Made by a program: the position numbers and the translations under genes
DNA from: Betaproteobacteria bacterium
Lineage (GTDB): Bacteria; Acidobacteriota; Terriglobia; Acidiferrales; UBA7541
Direction: 5' to 3'
Assembly (NCBI GenBank): GCA_903970165.1
Contig: CAJCHZ010000096.1
Location: 1 to 45,074 of the forward strand
Length of the DNA: 45,074 nucleotides
Part shown: positions 7,390-15,315 of the stretch, piece after piece
Layout of the letters: each line of letters starts with the position of its first letter
How positions within the stretch are numbered: the first letter of the stretch is position 1
The notes under the pieces: model-generated
What the model was told of the DNA's origin: nothing
The model's database searches: none
The model's input: the letters and a program-made list of their open reading frames with translations, nothing else

Positions 7390-8613
7390 CTAATTTTTCG
7401 TGGGTGCCGAACTGTTTTGCGTCTGTAACTTTGCCAACTGAGTGCGCACTGAATCCGCATCTTTCGCATGCGGATCCAAATCCAGATAGATTTGCAGTTC
7501 TGAGATGGCGGTAACGTAGTCGCCTTTCCTGGTGAAAAGCTCCGCCAGCAAGAGGTGCAGCTGAGGAGAAGGCGCGAAAAGGTGTTCGGCTTTGAGCGCG
7601 CTTCGTTCCGCGTCCGCGAAATCATTAACGTTGTAGTTCGCGACGGCGTTGTAGAAATAGGCTTCGGCGCAGGCGTATGGATCCAGCTCCATGGTGTAAC
7701 CGGTGAGATCTTTGAAGGGATCGAGAGCGAGTATGGAATCGGTGAAGTGAATGACCTCCGTCCAGTTGCCGGCATGGAACGCCATGGATGCGAGCGAGAG
7801 ATAAGGGGGCAGGTATTTGGCGTCCGCCGTGTTGGCGCGAATGTAGGCGGTGCGAGCCGCTTCGCTGTCGTTGGACTTTTCGAGAACGTTGCCCAGCTGA
7901 AACCAAGCGTGGGCGTAAGCCGGGTAAACCTGCACGGCCTTTTCAAAATATTTACGCGCGCTGAGGAGTTTGCCGCTCCTTGCCGCATCGAGACCCTTCA
8001 AATAGGCTGAAAGGGCATCCTTTGGCGCTTTATAAGCCGCAGCGTTCAGCGTCGCGCCCTCAACCTTTGCGTTTCTGTGCACGACGATAGTGCCAATATC
8101 AACGCTTTTGCTGTAAGCATCGAGGGCCACGAGGCTAATCACGGGGGATTGGAAACCCGAGATGGAGGCACGGAGCTCACACTTTGCCAATTCCTGCCGG
8201 GGAATCCCGGTTACGGCAAACTTGCCAGGCACGGCAGACTGCGAACTTTCATCGGCACTGGAGTCCATGGCGGAATCGATCTGGGAGCCCAATTGCATGC
8301 TGAAATCACCCGCAGGAGCGGTATAGATCTGTTGACGAACCCTGGCATTGCAGACGCGCTCGACCATGACATTGTTTGGAAGTTTGGAGCCATCGTCGGT
8401 GGCCACCTTACCGGCAAGGAACATCACAAAGTCCCCTTCCGATGCCGTGGGCTGCGAACCTAGCGAGCCCGGATTGATGGGCTGACTGGGCGACGTGGGT
8501 TGTGGATTTGAAGGAGGAGGCGTAGGAGGTGAAGGCTTCTGCGCAAAGACAAAGGGTGGCAGCAAGGCCATGGTGAAGGCCAACCCTAAAGAGATCCGTG
8601 CGAGTCGGCTCAT
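7390..8613 (-). CDS. Secreted TPR-repeat protein
   Basis: 407 residues with a signal peptide (SLGLAFTMALLPPFVFA, cleavage before QKPSP) and a Pro/Ser-rich linker. Next comes a domain of about 130 residues resembling a carboxypeptidase-regulatory-like beta sandwich (VERVCNARVRQQIYTAPAGDFSMQL, ELRASISGFQS). From about residue 205 there are tandem TPR-like helices (ALSAYLKGLDAARSGKLLSARKYF, AYAHAWFQLGNVLEKSNDSEAARTAY, and later copies). TPRs mediate protein contacts, so this is probably a periplasmic or envelope scaffold. No catalytic residues were seen. It is convergent with the PAP2 gene. Confidence 0.75.
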   Translation of the reverse strand: MSRLARISLGLAFTMALLPPFVFAQKPSPPTPPPSNPQPTSPSQPINPGSLGSQPTASEGDFVMFLAGKVATDDGSKLPNNVMVERVCNARVRQQIYTAPAGDFSMQLGSQIDSAMDSSADESSQSAVPGKFAVTGIPRQELAKCELRASISGFQSPVISLVALDAYSKSVDIGTIVVHRNAKVEGATLNAAAYKAPKDALSAYLKGLDAARSGKLLSARKYFEKAVQVYPAYAHAWFQLGNVLEKSNDSEAARTAYIRANTADAKYLPPYLSLASMAFHAGNWTEVIHFTDSILALDPFKDLTGYTMELDPYACAEAYFYNAVANYNVNDFADAERSALKAEHLFAPSPQLHLLLAELFTRKGDYVTAISELQIYLDLDPHAKDADSVRTQLAKLQTQNSSAPTKN

Positions 8614-8718
8614 AGATTAATTTCCAGGAAGGAAACGGCTGAGAAACGAATTCTAATGCGCGAGATGGTACGAGTCAAGGCGCTTAAGTCGCGTAACAAT
8701 GCAAGCAATAGCGCCAGT

Positions 8719-9504
8719 CTAGCGCTTGTTCACGGCGAACCAAGACATGCTGCGGTAGGAATCCATTACGACCCAGGCGGCGGCCGTGAGCGCGAACGAG
8801 ATGACCGTCTCGCTGATCAAGAAGGCATTCTTAGTACCTCCCGCCACGATGGGTACCCAAACCAGCAGGGTGAAAATGCCCAGCTGCGAAGCGGAGAGCG
8901 CCGCTGCCAGCCGTGCGAACACACCGATGAGCACAGCCAGACCTGCCGCGATGAATGTGCAGCCGAAGAAATACGCCCAGAACAGATGCCATGGGAGCCA
9001 GCGAGGGACGAGTGAGGCGGTCTCTTTGAGATAGGAGAAATGGGCTATGCCGAAGGGGATCATGGCAAGGCCGTAGAAGATTCTTGCGATACGGAGGCCC
9101 TTGTCGCCAATGGCGAAACCCAGGTGCTTCTTGTCCCAGTCAGCGGCGAACCATGCATAGAGTACCCAAGCGGCCGCAACCATTACCGCGGTTTCACCAA
9201 TGCCGGACCAGGAATCCTGCGCGGCAGGAGCGCGGAAAATGTCGCGTACCCTGAACACCAGCAACCAAAGCGCGAGGTAGGCGAGGAGCACGCGGGAAGC
9301 GAGGGCGGAGGTGCGTTGCCAGAGCAGGCCTATGCCAGTGGCAAGGGACACGAAGGCGCAGAGATAGGTCAGCACCTCGCGAGCGAGCACGCCCTTGGGT
9401 ACCGGCTGCCAAACGCCTGCGAAATCGATATTCATAATGGACACGATTCCGAGGGCGACCAAGACCGCAGCAAATACCGCATGGCCCACGCTTGCGATGC
9501 GCAT
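8719..9504 (-). CDS. DoxX-like polytopic membrane protein
   Basis: 261 residues from the ATG at 9504, which has a GGAGGG ribosome-binding site 7 bp upstream. A longer frame to 9561 lacks one. About seven hydrophobic segments are visible, including VFAAVLVALGIVSIM, YLCAFVSLATGIGLLW and FFGCTFIAAGLAVLIGVFARLAAAL. The layout resembles the DoxX/DoxD membrane superfamily. No catalytic motif was seen and the function is unknown. It is in the same direction as the upstream lipoprotein gene, with a gap of about 120 bp. Confidence 0.7.
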   Translation of the reverse strand: MRIASVGHAVFAAVLVALGIVSIMNIDFAGVWQPVPKGVLAREVLTYLCAFVSLATGIGLLWQRTSALASRVLLAYLALWLLVFRVRDIFRAPAAQDSWSGIGETAVMVAAAWVLYAWFAADWDKKHLGFAIGDKGLRIARIFYGLAMIPFGIAHFSYLKETASLVPRWLPWHLFWAYFFGCTFIAAGLAVLIGVFARLAAALSASQLGIFTLLVWVPIVAGGTKNAFLISETVISFALTAAAWVVMDSYRSMSWFAVNKR

Positions 9505-9626
9505 CACCTTACCCTCCGGTGCCTGCCCTCTCATGCTTTTCAATTCATTGGGGACAGGCATCCCTTGTAGACGCGCCGTCGCTTTATTAGATAGTGGGCG
9601 TTTGCCCCGCCAATTCAGGCCATTCG

Positions 9627-10622
9627 CTAGAGAGGTTTGGGATGAGCCGCGAGAGCTTCGCGAAACGCTGCGAGATTGCTTTTGTCTATGATTGCCGTGC
9701 CGGTATCGACCCAGGAGGGCATGGGGCCCGCGGGGGCGGTCCGCCAGTCTTTGAATTCGTGGACGGCGTTGTGATGCAAGTCGTCAGCAAATTTCAAGCC
9801 GTAATATGCCATGAGGTAAGGCTTTTGCGCGACGGTTGCAGTAATGGCACCTTTTTCGACGAAATCGAGCGTTTCCGGATCTTTATCGAAAGAGACTATA
9901 GCGATTTTTCCGGTCATATCCGTGCGATGCAAGGCTTCCGCAACGCCAGAACCGCCTGAGGCTTCTAGGCAGATAACTCCGTCAACTTTTTCTTTTTTTG
10001 CGATGAGGGCGGAGATGCCATCGTTAGCGACGCGGGAATCTCCTTTGTCGTCGATGGTCTGGATGACTTTCATGGCGGGGTACTTCTTGAGAGATTCAGT
10101 GACGCCGCGTACGCGTTCGTCCAGGTTAGGCTGTCCGGGAACGGTGATGATGACGATCTGGCCCTGGCCTTTGAGAAGGTCTGCCATGCGCTTGGCGCTT
10201 TCCTGACCGGCGCGAAAATTGTCGGTGCCTACGAACATGATGCGGTGAGAATCAGGGGCGTCGGCATCTATGCAGATAACGGGAATTCCTTGGAGAACCG
10301 CAGCATCAATGGCGGGCTTCAGCATCGCCTGGTTGGCAACGGAGACGAGAATTCCCGCGGGATGCAAAGCAACCGCCTTTTGAAAAGAGTCCAGTTCTTC
10401 CTGGGGAGAGTAGGTGGCGGGGCCGTCCATTTCCGCCTTGACGCCCATGCCCGTGGCGGCGTCGCGCAGGCCGGCTTCGGCCTCCTGCCAGTAGGGCAAA
10501 TTGACATTGGCGGCGATGAGGTAATACTGCTCTTCCTTCTGATGATAAGGTTCCTGGCAGGCTGCCAGAGTTGCGCCAAGAACTACGGCGACGAGCGCCA
10601 AGCTTTTAGTGTGGAGTTTCAT
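9627..10622 (-). CDS. Periplasmic sugar-binding lipoprotein (Peripla_BP_4 type)
   Basis: 331 residues from the ATG at 10622, chosen because AAGGAG lies 8 bp upstream; the frame extends to 10670 without support. The N-terminus MKLHTKSLALVAVVLGATLAAC ends in a lipobox (LAAC), so it should be a lipid-anchored protein. The rest matches the ribose/galactose-binding fold: YYLIAANVNLPYWQ, GILVSVANQAML, GIPVICIDADAPDS, FVGTDNFRAGQESA, DGVICLEASGGSGVAEAL, IVSFDKDPETLDF. Such proteins deliver sugars to ABC transporters or signal to sensors. No permease or ATPase gene is nearby, so it is either an orphan or works with a distant partner. Confidence 0.85.
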   Translation of the reverse strand: MKLHTKSLALVAVVLGATLAACQEPYHQKEEQYYLIAANVNLPYWQEAEAGLRDAATGMGVKAEMDGPATYSPQEELDSFQKAVALHPAGILVSVANQAMLKPAIDAAVLQGIPVICIDADAPDSHRIMFVGTDNFRAGQESAKRMADLLKGQGQIVIITVPGQPNLDERVRGVTESLKKYPAMKVIQTIDDKGDSRVANDGISALIAKKEKVDGVICLEASGGSGVAEALHRTDMTGKIAIVSFDKDPETLDFVEKGAITATVAQKPYLMAYYGLKFADDLHHNAVHEFKDWRTAPAGPMPSWVDTGTAIIDKSNLAAFREALAAHPKPL

Positions 10623-10643
10623 AAGAGATCTCCTTGGAACGAA

Positions 10644-10663
10644 ATACCGGCTCGGTATCCGAG
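10644..10663. promoter_or_regulatory. Overlapping dyads upstream of the sugar-binding lipoprotein
   Basis: ATACCG-GCT-CGGTAT (10644-10658) overlaps CTCGG-TAT-CCGAG (10651-10663), both perfect inverted repeats. They lie 22-41 bp upstream of the lipoprotein start. A separate 8-bp palindrome GAACGTTC lies at 10677-10684. The arrangement looks like an operator for a repressor, or mutually exclusive RNA hairpins in the leader. No regulator gene is adjacent. Confidence 0.4.
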
Positions 10664-10790
10664 AAAACAAGAGACCGAACGTTCAGCGGCAAGAGGGTAT
10701 CACAAGCGTGGCAGAGGGCAACTGCTGAGGCGAATGAAAAGGCGTGGTGGGTTAGAGTGAAAAGCGAGATCGGCATCAGGGGACGGAGAA

Positions 10791-11732
10791 GTGGCGAGTG
10801 AAGAGTGGTTAGTGGCAAGCAAACCCCCAACCGCGACTGCCCAGGGCGCGCGGGCGTCGGAATTGATTTTTCTGGTACAGGTCTCGCGGCCTGGACTGTG
10901 GAGCACGACGGCGTTGTTTTATTTGATGCCGCTTGGACATGCGGATTTTGCGCATTCGCGGGCGCTTTGGCTGGGCCTGTTCTATGTGCTTTTTCCGCTG
11001 GGATTTCTTTTGTATGGCGTAAACGACATTGTAGACGCAGACGCGGACCGGAGGAACCCTCGCAAGGGGACCTTTTTGTTCGGATCGCTTGGGGCGGCGG
11101 AACAGCTTGCGGCTTTGCCGTGGAAAATTGCAGCGGTTCAGATTCCGTTTTTGTCGGTTTTCTACGTGCTTGTGGGACCGCGGGTCTTGCTTTGGCTTGC
11201 GGCTTTGTTGCTGGCCGTCGGAGTCTATAATGCGCCACGTTTTGGATGGAAGAGCCATCCGCCTTTTGACGTTTTGATTCAGGCGAGTTATTTGTTGATT
11301 TTCGTTTTGAGCAGTTGGTTGAACGGGATGCCGCAACTGCCGTGGCAGACTTTTTTGTTTGGAGCGCTGTTTGCGATGCACTCGCATATTTTCGGAGAAT
11401 TGATGGATATTGAGCCGGACAGATTGAGCGGGCGGCGAACTACGGCGACTCTGATTGGAGCGGTGTCTTCGAAGTTCTTGATCGCGGGGATTTTGAGCGT
11501 GGAGATTGGGGTCGTCTATTTTTTCTTTGGAGATCCGGTTATTGCCGGATTTCTGGGCCTGGGAGTTTTATGGTTTTTGGTGGATGCGATTCTGCTGTGG
11601 AGGAATCGTCCCTATAGCGCACGAGAGATGCGGGTTTTTATGTGGGGTTGGAATGCGGCTTCGATTGCCGGCATGTTTTGGAACTGGTCAAACGGCAGCT
11701 TGACGCATGTGCGGCACGTGGCGGGGCTTTAA
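10791..11732 (+). CDS. UbiA-family prenyltransferase
   Basis: 313 residues, 8-9 hydrophobic segments. Both Asp-rich metal-binding motifs of the superfamily are present: NDIVDADADRRNPRKG in the first half and GELMDIEPDRLSGRRTTA in the second. The family transfers a prenyl chain from a Mg-bound diphosphate to an aromatic or sugar-like acceptor inside the membrane. The start is uncertain: the GTG at 10791 adds a polar N-terminus, and the conserved part begins near ELIFLVQVSRPG. The stop lies 2 bp before the GTG of cutC, so translational coupling is likely. The acceptor is unknown and no quinone or carotenoid genes are nearby. Confidence 0.85.
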   Translation: MASEEWLVASKPPTATAQGARASELIFLVQVSRPGLWSTTALFYLMPLGHADFAHSRALWLGLFYVLFPLGFLLYGVNDIVDADADRRNPRKGTFLFGSLGAAEQLAALPWKIAAVQIPFLSVFYVLVGPRVLLWLAALLLAVGVYNAPRFGWKSHPPFDVLIQASYLLIFVLSSWLNGMPQLPWQTFLFGALFAMHSHIFGELMDIEPDRLSGRRTTATLIGAVSSKFLIAGILSVEIGVVYFFFGDPVIAGFLGLGVLWFLVDAILLWRNRPYSAREMRVFMWGWNAASIAGMFWNWSNGSLTHVRHVAGL

Positions 11733-11734
11733 GC

Positions 11735-12436
11735 GTGCCGAGCCGATACATTCTGGAAATCAGCGTGGAAAGCGTTGCGGCCGCTGTGGCGGCGGAGCGT
11801 GGAGGCGCGGACCGCATTGAGCTTTGCAGCGGCGCGCGGGTTGGAGGGACTACGCCGAGCGCCAAGTTGATGCGGGCGGTACGAGAATGCGTAACGATAC
11901 CGATTTATGCGATGAATCGGCCGCGCGCGGGAGATTTCTTTTATTCGGAGGCGGAGTTTGAGGCCATGCGGCGGGATGTGGACATTGCCAAGCAAGCTGG
12001 AATGGATGGGATTGTTTTGGGGATGTTGAAAGCTGACCAGAAAGTGGATATCGAGCGTTCGCGGGATTTAATTGAACGCGCGAAACCGCTGCCGGTTACG
12101 TTTCACCGGGCGTTCGATGAATGCGAGGATTTGTTCGGAGCCCTGGAGGATGTTATCGAGTCTGGAGCTACGAGATTGCTTACTTCCGGCGGAAAGCCAA
12201 CAGCGCCTGAGGCATGGGCGGTGCTAGGAGATTTGGTTAAGGCGGCGGGCGAACGGTTGATTGTTTTGCCGGGGAGCGGGCTCCAGGCGGACAATATTTG
12301 GGAAGCAGTGAAGAAAACAAGGGCGCGGGAGTATCACGCTGGATTGAGTTCGGTTGTGGCGCGGCCCGCGGAGGACCTTGAGAAGTTTGAGGAAGAGGTT
12401 TGGAAGATGGCTGGTGTGCTCGCGGACTGGGAATGA
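11735..12436 (+). CDS. cutC: CutC-family protein
   Basis: 233 residues from the GTG at 11735, close to the family norm of about 245. It is a TIM-barrel protein: ILEISVESVAAAVAAERGGADRIELCS at the N-terminus, then VRECVTIPIYAMNRPRAGDFFYS, DGIVLGMLKAD, PVTFHRAFDEC, RLLTSGGKPTA and LIVLPGSGLQADNI. CutC was first linked to copper tolerance, but its true activity is unsettled. The frame is open upstream to 11642, overlapping ubiA, but the family-conserved start is VPSRYILEIS. It lies 2 bp after the ubiA stop, so the two are probably co-translated. Confidence 0.9.
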   Translation: MPSRYILEISVESVAAAVAAERGGADRIELCSGARVGGTTPSAKLMRAVRECVTIPIYAMNRPRAGDFFYSEAEFEAMRRDVDIAKQAGMDGIVLGMLKADQKVDIERSRDLIERAKPLPVTFHRAFDECEDLFGALEDVIESGATRLLTSGGKPTAPEAWAVLGDLVKAAGERLIVLPGSGLQADNIWEAVKKTRAREYHAGLSSVVARPAEDLEKFEEEVWKMAGVLADWE

Positions 12437-12700
12437 AACGGCGTTAGGGGCTACGAATTTCAGACGAACCTCGCCTCTTCCAAACAAACGTTCGATGTAT
12501 CGTGGTCCTGCAAGTGCGATGAAATCAGTTTATATCTGTCAAATAGGGGGCCCTGCATTTTTATAAGTGTTGCATCTAAAGGATTTAGGCCTTGCCGTGG
12601 GACCCAAGTACAAGTAGATGTACTGCGGAGCCGGTGGTTCGGAGGGAGACAGACTTGCGGGGCAAAGGATTTCTCCTGCGGATCAGATTGATGCCCTGGG
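12437..12700. other. Intergenic region between cutC and the ftsZ terminator
   Basis: 264 bp without a coding frame. It holds a perfect hairpin AGTACA/TGTACT at 12607-12624 with the loop AGTAGA. Just upstream is an AT-rich block (12541-12595) that differs in composition from the flanking genes. The block could be a promoter or a small structured RNA on the plus strand, but no defined family is recognised. Confidence 0.35.
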
Positions 12701-12731
12701 AAAAAAAGAGGGCGAGGCAAGCCCCGCCCTC
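12701..12731 (-). terminator. Intrinsic terminator of the dcw cluster
   Basis: On the minus strand GAGGGCG pairs perfectly with CGCCCTC. The stem continues inward with a G-T wobble and GGC/GCC. Seven T residues follow. It begins 24 bp after the ftsZ stop, a classic Rho-independent terminator. Its stem could also slow convergent transcription from cutC. Confidence 0.9.
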
Positions 12732-12754
12732 CCTACAGTGGCGGTGAGGACTGA

Positions 12755-13945
12755 TCAGGCCTTTTGGGCTTGGCGGCGGAGGAACGTGGGGACGTCGAGG
12801 TCGTCCACGGGGACTTCGTGAGCTGCTTCGCGGATGTTTTGGGCCACTTGATGGACTACGTTTACGGTTGGCAGCGTTTGTTGCTGCGGGACGGGAGCTT
12901 CTACTTCGCGGCCGGCTTTCCAGGTTTTTGGCAGGAAGGACGGCTTCTGGACGGCGTTCTTTTTGTTGGCATCCTTGAAGCCTGCTGCGATCACCGTGAT
13001 TTTTACGGCGTCTTTCATGGAGTCGTCCATTACCGCGCCAAAGATGATGTTGGCATTTTCGTGAGCGGCTTTTTGGATGACCGAGGAGGCCTCATGGACT
13101 TCATGGAGCGTGAGGCTGGAGCTGCCGGAAATGTTGATAAGGATGCCCTGGGCACCCTGGATGGAGTTGTCCTCGAGCAAGGGGCTCGAAATGGCGCGGT
13201 TGGCGGCATCAATGGCGCGATTTGTGCCGGTGGCGATGGCGGTGCCCATCACCGCGTAGCCCTGGCCGTGCATGATGGCTTTTACGTCAGCGAAGTCACG
13301 GTTGATGATGCCGGGGACGGTGATGATGTCGGAGATGCCTTGAACCGCCTGGCGGAGAATGTCGTCGGCGATGCGGAAGGCGTCGAAGAAGCTGGTGCCA
13401 CGTTCAACGGTATCCATCAGACGCTCGTTTGGAATCACGATGACCGTGTCTACCGCGCCGATGAGCTCCTGGAGGGCTTGTTCGGCTTGCAGCATACGGC
13501 GCTTGCCTTCGAATGCAAAAGGTTTCGTGACGACGGCGACGCTTAGAGCGCCGAGTTCGCTGGCGAGCGAAGCTACCACGGGCGCAGCGCCGCTGCCGGT
13601 GCCTCCGCCGAGGCCGGAGGTGATGAAAATCATGTCGGAGCCTTCGAGGGCTTCGATGATTTTCTCGGTGTCTTCGAGAGCCGCTTTGCGGCCGACTTCG
13701 GGATTGGCGCCGGCGCCGAGTCCCTTGGTGAGTTTCGCGCCGAGCTGCAATTTTGTTGGCGCCTGAGACAGCTTAAGCGCTTGCAGGTCGGTGTTGGCGG
13801 TGATGAACTCGACGCCTTCTACCTTGGCGCGGATCATGCGGTTGACGGCATTGCATCCGCCGCCGCCGACTCCGATTACTTTGATTTTCGCGGGCTGCAG
13901 CTCTTCGCTGAAGCTCATGCGTATTCCTGCGTCTTTCGTGGTCAT
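12755..13945 (-). CDS. ftsZ: Cell-division GTPase FtsZ
   Basis: 396 residues from the ATG at 13945 (MTTKDAGIRM). FtsZ is the tubulin-like GTPase that forms the cytoplasmic Z ring. The N-terminal IKVIGVGGGGCNAVNRMI and the tubulin signature GLGGGTGSGAAP bind GTP. NTDLQAL and the T7-loop region (ISDIITVPGIINRDFADV) are also present. The C-terminal peptide DLDVPTFLRRQ is the docking site for FtsA and other partners. Two other starts are possible: a GTG at 13996 overlapping the ftsA stop (GTGA), and an ATG at 13918 with AGGA 6 bp upstream. It is last in the cluster, followed by a strong terminator. Confidence 0.97.
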   Translation of the reverse strand: MTTKDAGIRMSFSEELQPAKIKVIGVGGGGCNAVNRMIRAKVEGVEFITANTDLQALKLSQAPTKLQLGAKLTKGLGAGANPEVGRKAALEDTEKIIEALEGSDMIFITSGLGGGTGSGAAPVVASLASELGALSVAVVTKPFAFEGKRRMLQAEQALQELIGAVDTVIVIPNERLMDTVERGTSFFDAFRIADDILRQAVQGISDIITVPGIINRDFADVKAIMHGQGYAVMGTAIATGTNRAIDAANRAISSPLLEDNSIQGAQGILINISGSSSLTLHEVHEASSVIQKAAHENANIIFGAVMDDSMKDAVKITVIAAGFKDANKKNAVQKPSFLPKTWKAGREVEAPVPQQQTLPTVNVVHQVAQNIREAAHEVPVDDLDVPTFLRRQAQKA

Positions 13946-13992
13946 GCGTCCCTCAGCCTTCTCCACGTTTGCAGCGTTGCGCTCGGGCAGGG

Positions 13993-15255
13993 TCACGAGG
14001 CACCGGCGAACATGGACTTCAATTTGGAAACAAAATTTCCGGAGCGCTGCTGCGTGGTGCGCCGCGATTTCGCTCCGTACATCACCAAACCGACGACCGT
14101 TGCGTATTCCGGCTGGGCTACCTGTTCGGGTAGATCAGCCAAGCCCTTTGGTTCCGCGATACGGACCGGGAGATGGAAGGACTGCTCGGCTAGATCGATC
14201 AAGCCGTTGAGGCGCGCTCCGCCTCCGGCAAGGATGAAGCCAGCGGGGATTTGGGTGTCGAGGCCGGCGCGCCGCAGATCATCACGGATTAACGAGAGGA
14301 GCTCCATGGCGCGCGGTTCGATGATGTCGGTGAGCATGCGGGCGAAAATCGTGCGCGGAGGACGGTCACCGACGCTGGCGATTTCGATGGAAGCGTCTTC
14401 GTGAAGCAAGGAGGCGGACGCGCAGCCGTGACGGCGCTTGATTTTTTCGGCTTCGGGAATGGGCGTGCGCAGTCCAACGGCGAGATCGTTGGTGAAGTGG
14501 TCACCGCCCACGGGGACTGCGCCGGTGTGGCGGACTACACCGGCGCCATAAACGATTAATTCTGTTGTGCCACCGCCGATATCGAGGAGGCAGCAACCTA
14601 GTTCGCGTTCGTCTTGCGTGAGGCAGGCTTCGGCGGAGGCGAGCGGTTCGAGGACCGTGTCGTTGACCAAAATGCCAGCACGATTCGCGGCGGTGACGAG
14701 ATTTTGAGTAGCCGCGATAGACGAAGTGACGAGATGGACGTTGGCCTCGAGGCGCTGGCCGACCATGCCGATGGCGTCGCGAATTCCGTCCTGTGCATCC
14801 ACCATGAATTCATGGGGGAGCACGTGGAGAACTTCGCGGTCTTCGGGAAGCGTAATGTTGCGGGCCGCGTCGATGGCACGGCGCACGTCATCCCGCTCGA
14901 TATCACGGGCGCGATTGCCAAGAGTGATGCCGCCGCGGCTGTTGACGCCGCGGACGTGGCTGCCTGCCACGCCAATCCATGCGGACTCAACGGGCACGTT
15001 GGCCACGCTTTCGGCTTCTTCGACGGCACGGCGAATCGAGCTGACCGTGGAATCGAGATTGACGATGAGGCCTTTGCGTAAGCCCTTGGATTCGGCCGCG
15101 CCCAGCGCCAGGAATTTGATTTGTTCTTCGTCGACTTCCGCGATCAGCGCGGATGTTTTCGTGCTGCCGACGTCCAGCCCAATGATGTAACGATCTTTTT
15201 TTGCCAAGCCGCCGCCCCCGCCGAGGTTCCCCAGATTTTTTACTTCTAATTTCAA
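13993..15255 (-). CDS. ftsA: Cell-division actin-like ATPase FtsA
   Basis: 420 residues. FtsA tethers FtsZ filaments to the membrane and recruits later division proteins. The actin-like phosphate loops are visible as IIGLDVGSTKTSALIAEV and CCLLDIGGGTTELIVY, with the adenosine motif FILAGGGARLNGL. The C-terminal GNFVSKLKSMFAGAS is the amphipathic membrane-targeting helix. The start is a TTG at 15255; a second TTG 16 codons on (LAKKDRYIIG) is equally possible and removes a Gly-rich leader. It follows a repeat-containing ftsQ-ftsA junction and overlaps the longest ftsZ frame by 4 bp. Confidence 0.96.
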   Translation of the reverse strand: MKLEVKNLGNLGGGGGLAKKDRYIIGLDVGSTKTSALIAEVDEEQIKFLALGAAESKGLRKGLIVNLDSTVSSIRRAVEEAESVANVPVESAWIGVAGSHVRGVNSRGGITLGNRARDIERDDVRRAIDAARNITLPEDREVLHVLPHEFMVDAQDGIRDAIGMVGQRLEANVHLVTSSIAATQNLVTAANRAGILVNDTVLEPLASAEACLTQDERELGCCLLDIGGGTTELIVYGAGVVRHTGAVPVGGDHFTNDLAVGLRTPIPEAEKIKRRHGCASASLLHEDASIEIASVGDRPPRTIFARMLTDIIEPRAMELLSLIRDDLRRAGLDTQIPAGFILAGGGARLNGLIDLAEQSFHLPVRIAEPKGLADLPEQVAQPEYATVVGLVMYGAKSRRTTQQRSGNFVSKLKSMFAGAS

Positions 15256-15315
15256 CGTCTACTTTTTCAACTTCTACTTCTTCGTCACTTCTACTTCCGC
15301 GTTGAACTTCTACTT
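15241..15315 (-). repeat. AAGTAGAAGT repeat array in the ftsQ-ftsA junction
   Basis: Three exact copies of AAGTAGAAGT (minus strand) lie at 15306-15315, 15287-15296 and 15270-15279, spaced 17-19 bp. Degenerate copies occur at 15256-15265 and 15241-15250. The first copy contains the ftsQ stop (AAG TAG) and the last lies inside the ftsA start region. The array fills the whole junction. Confidence 0.7.

Noticed and set aside
9505..9561. Longer N-terminus for the DoxX-like protein
   Set aside because: The ATG at 9504 has a GGAGGG ribosome-binding site at proper spacing; the longer start has none.
12764..13546. 260-codon plus-strand frame inside ftsZ
   Set aside because: Gly/Asp/Val-rich antisense frame of a conserved gene, with no family features.
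15241..15315. CRISPR array
   Set aside because: The repeat unit is only 10 bp, the spacers are 7-9 bp, and there are no cas genes.
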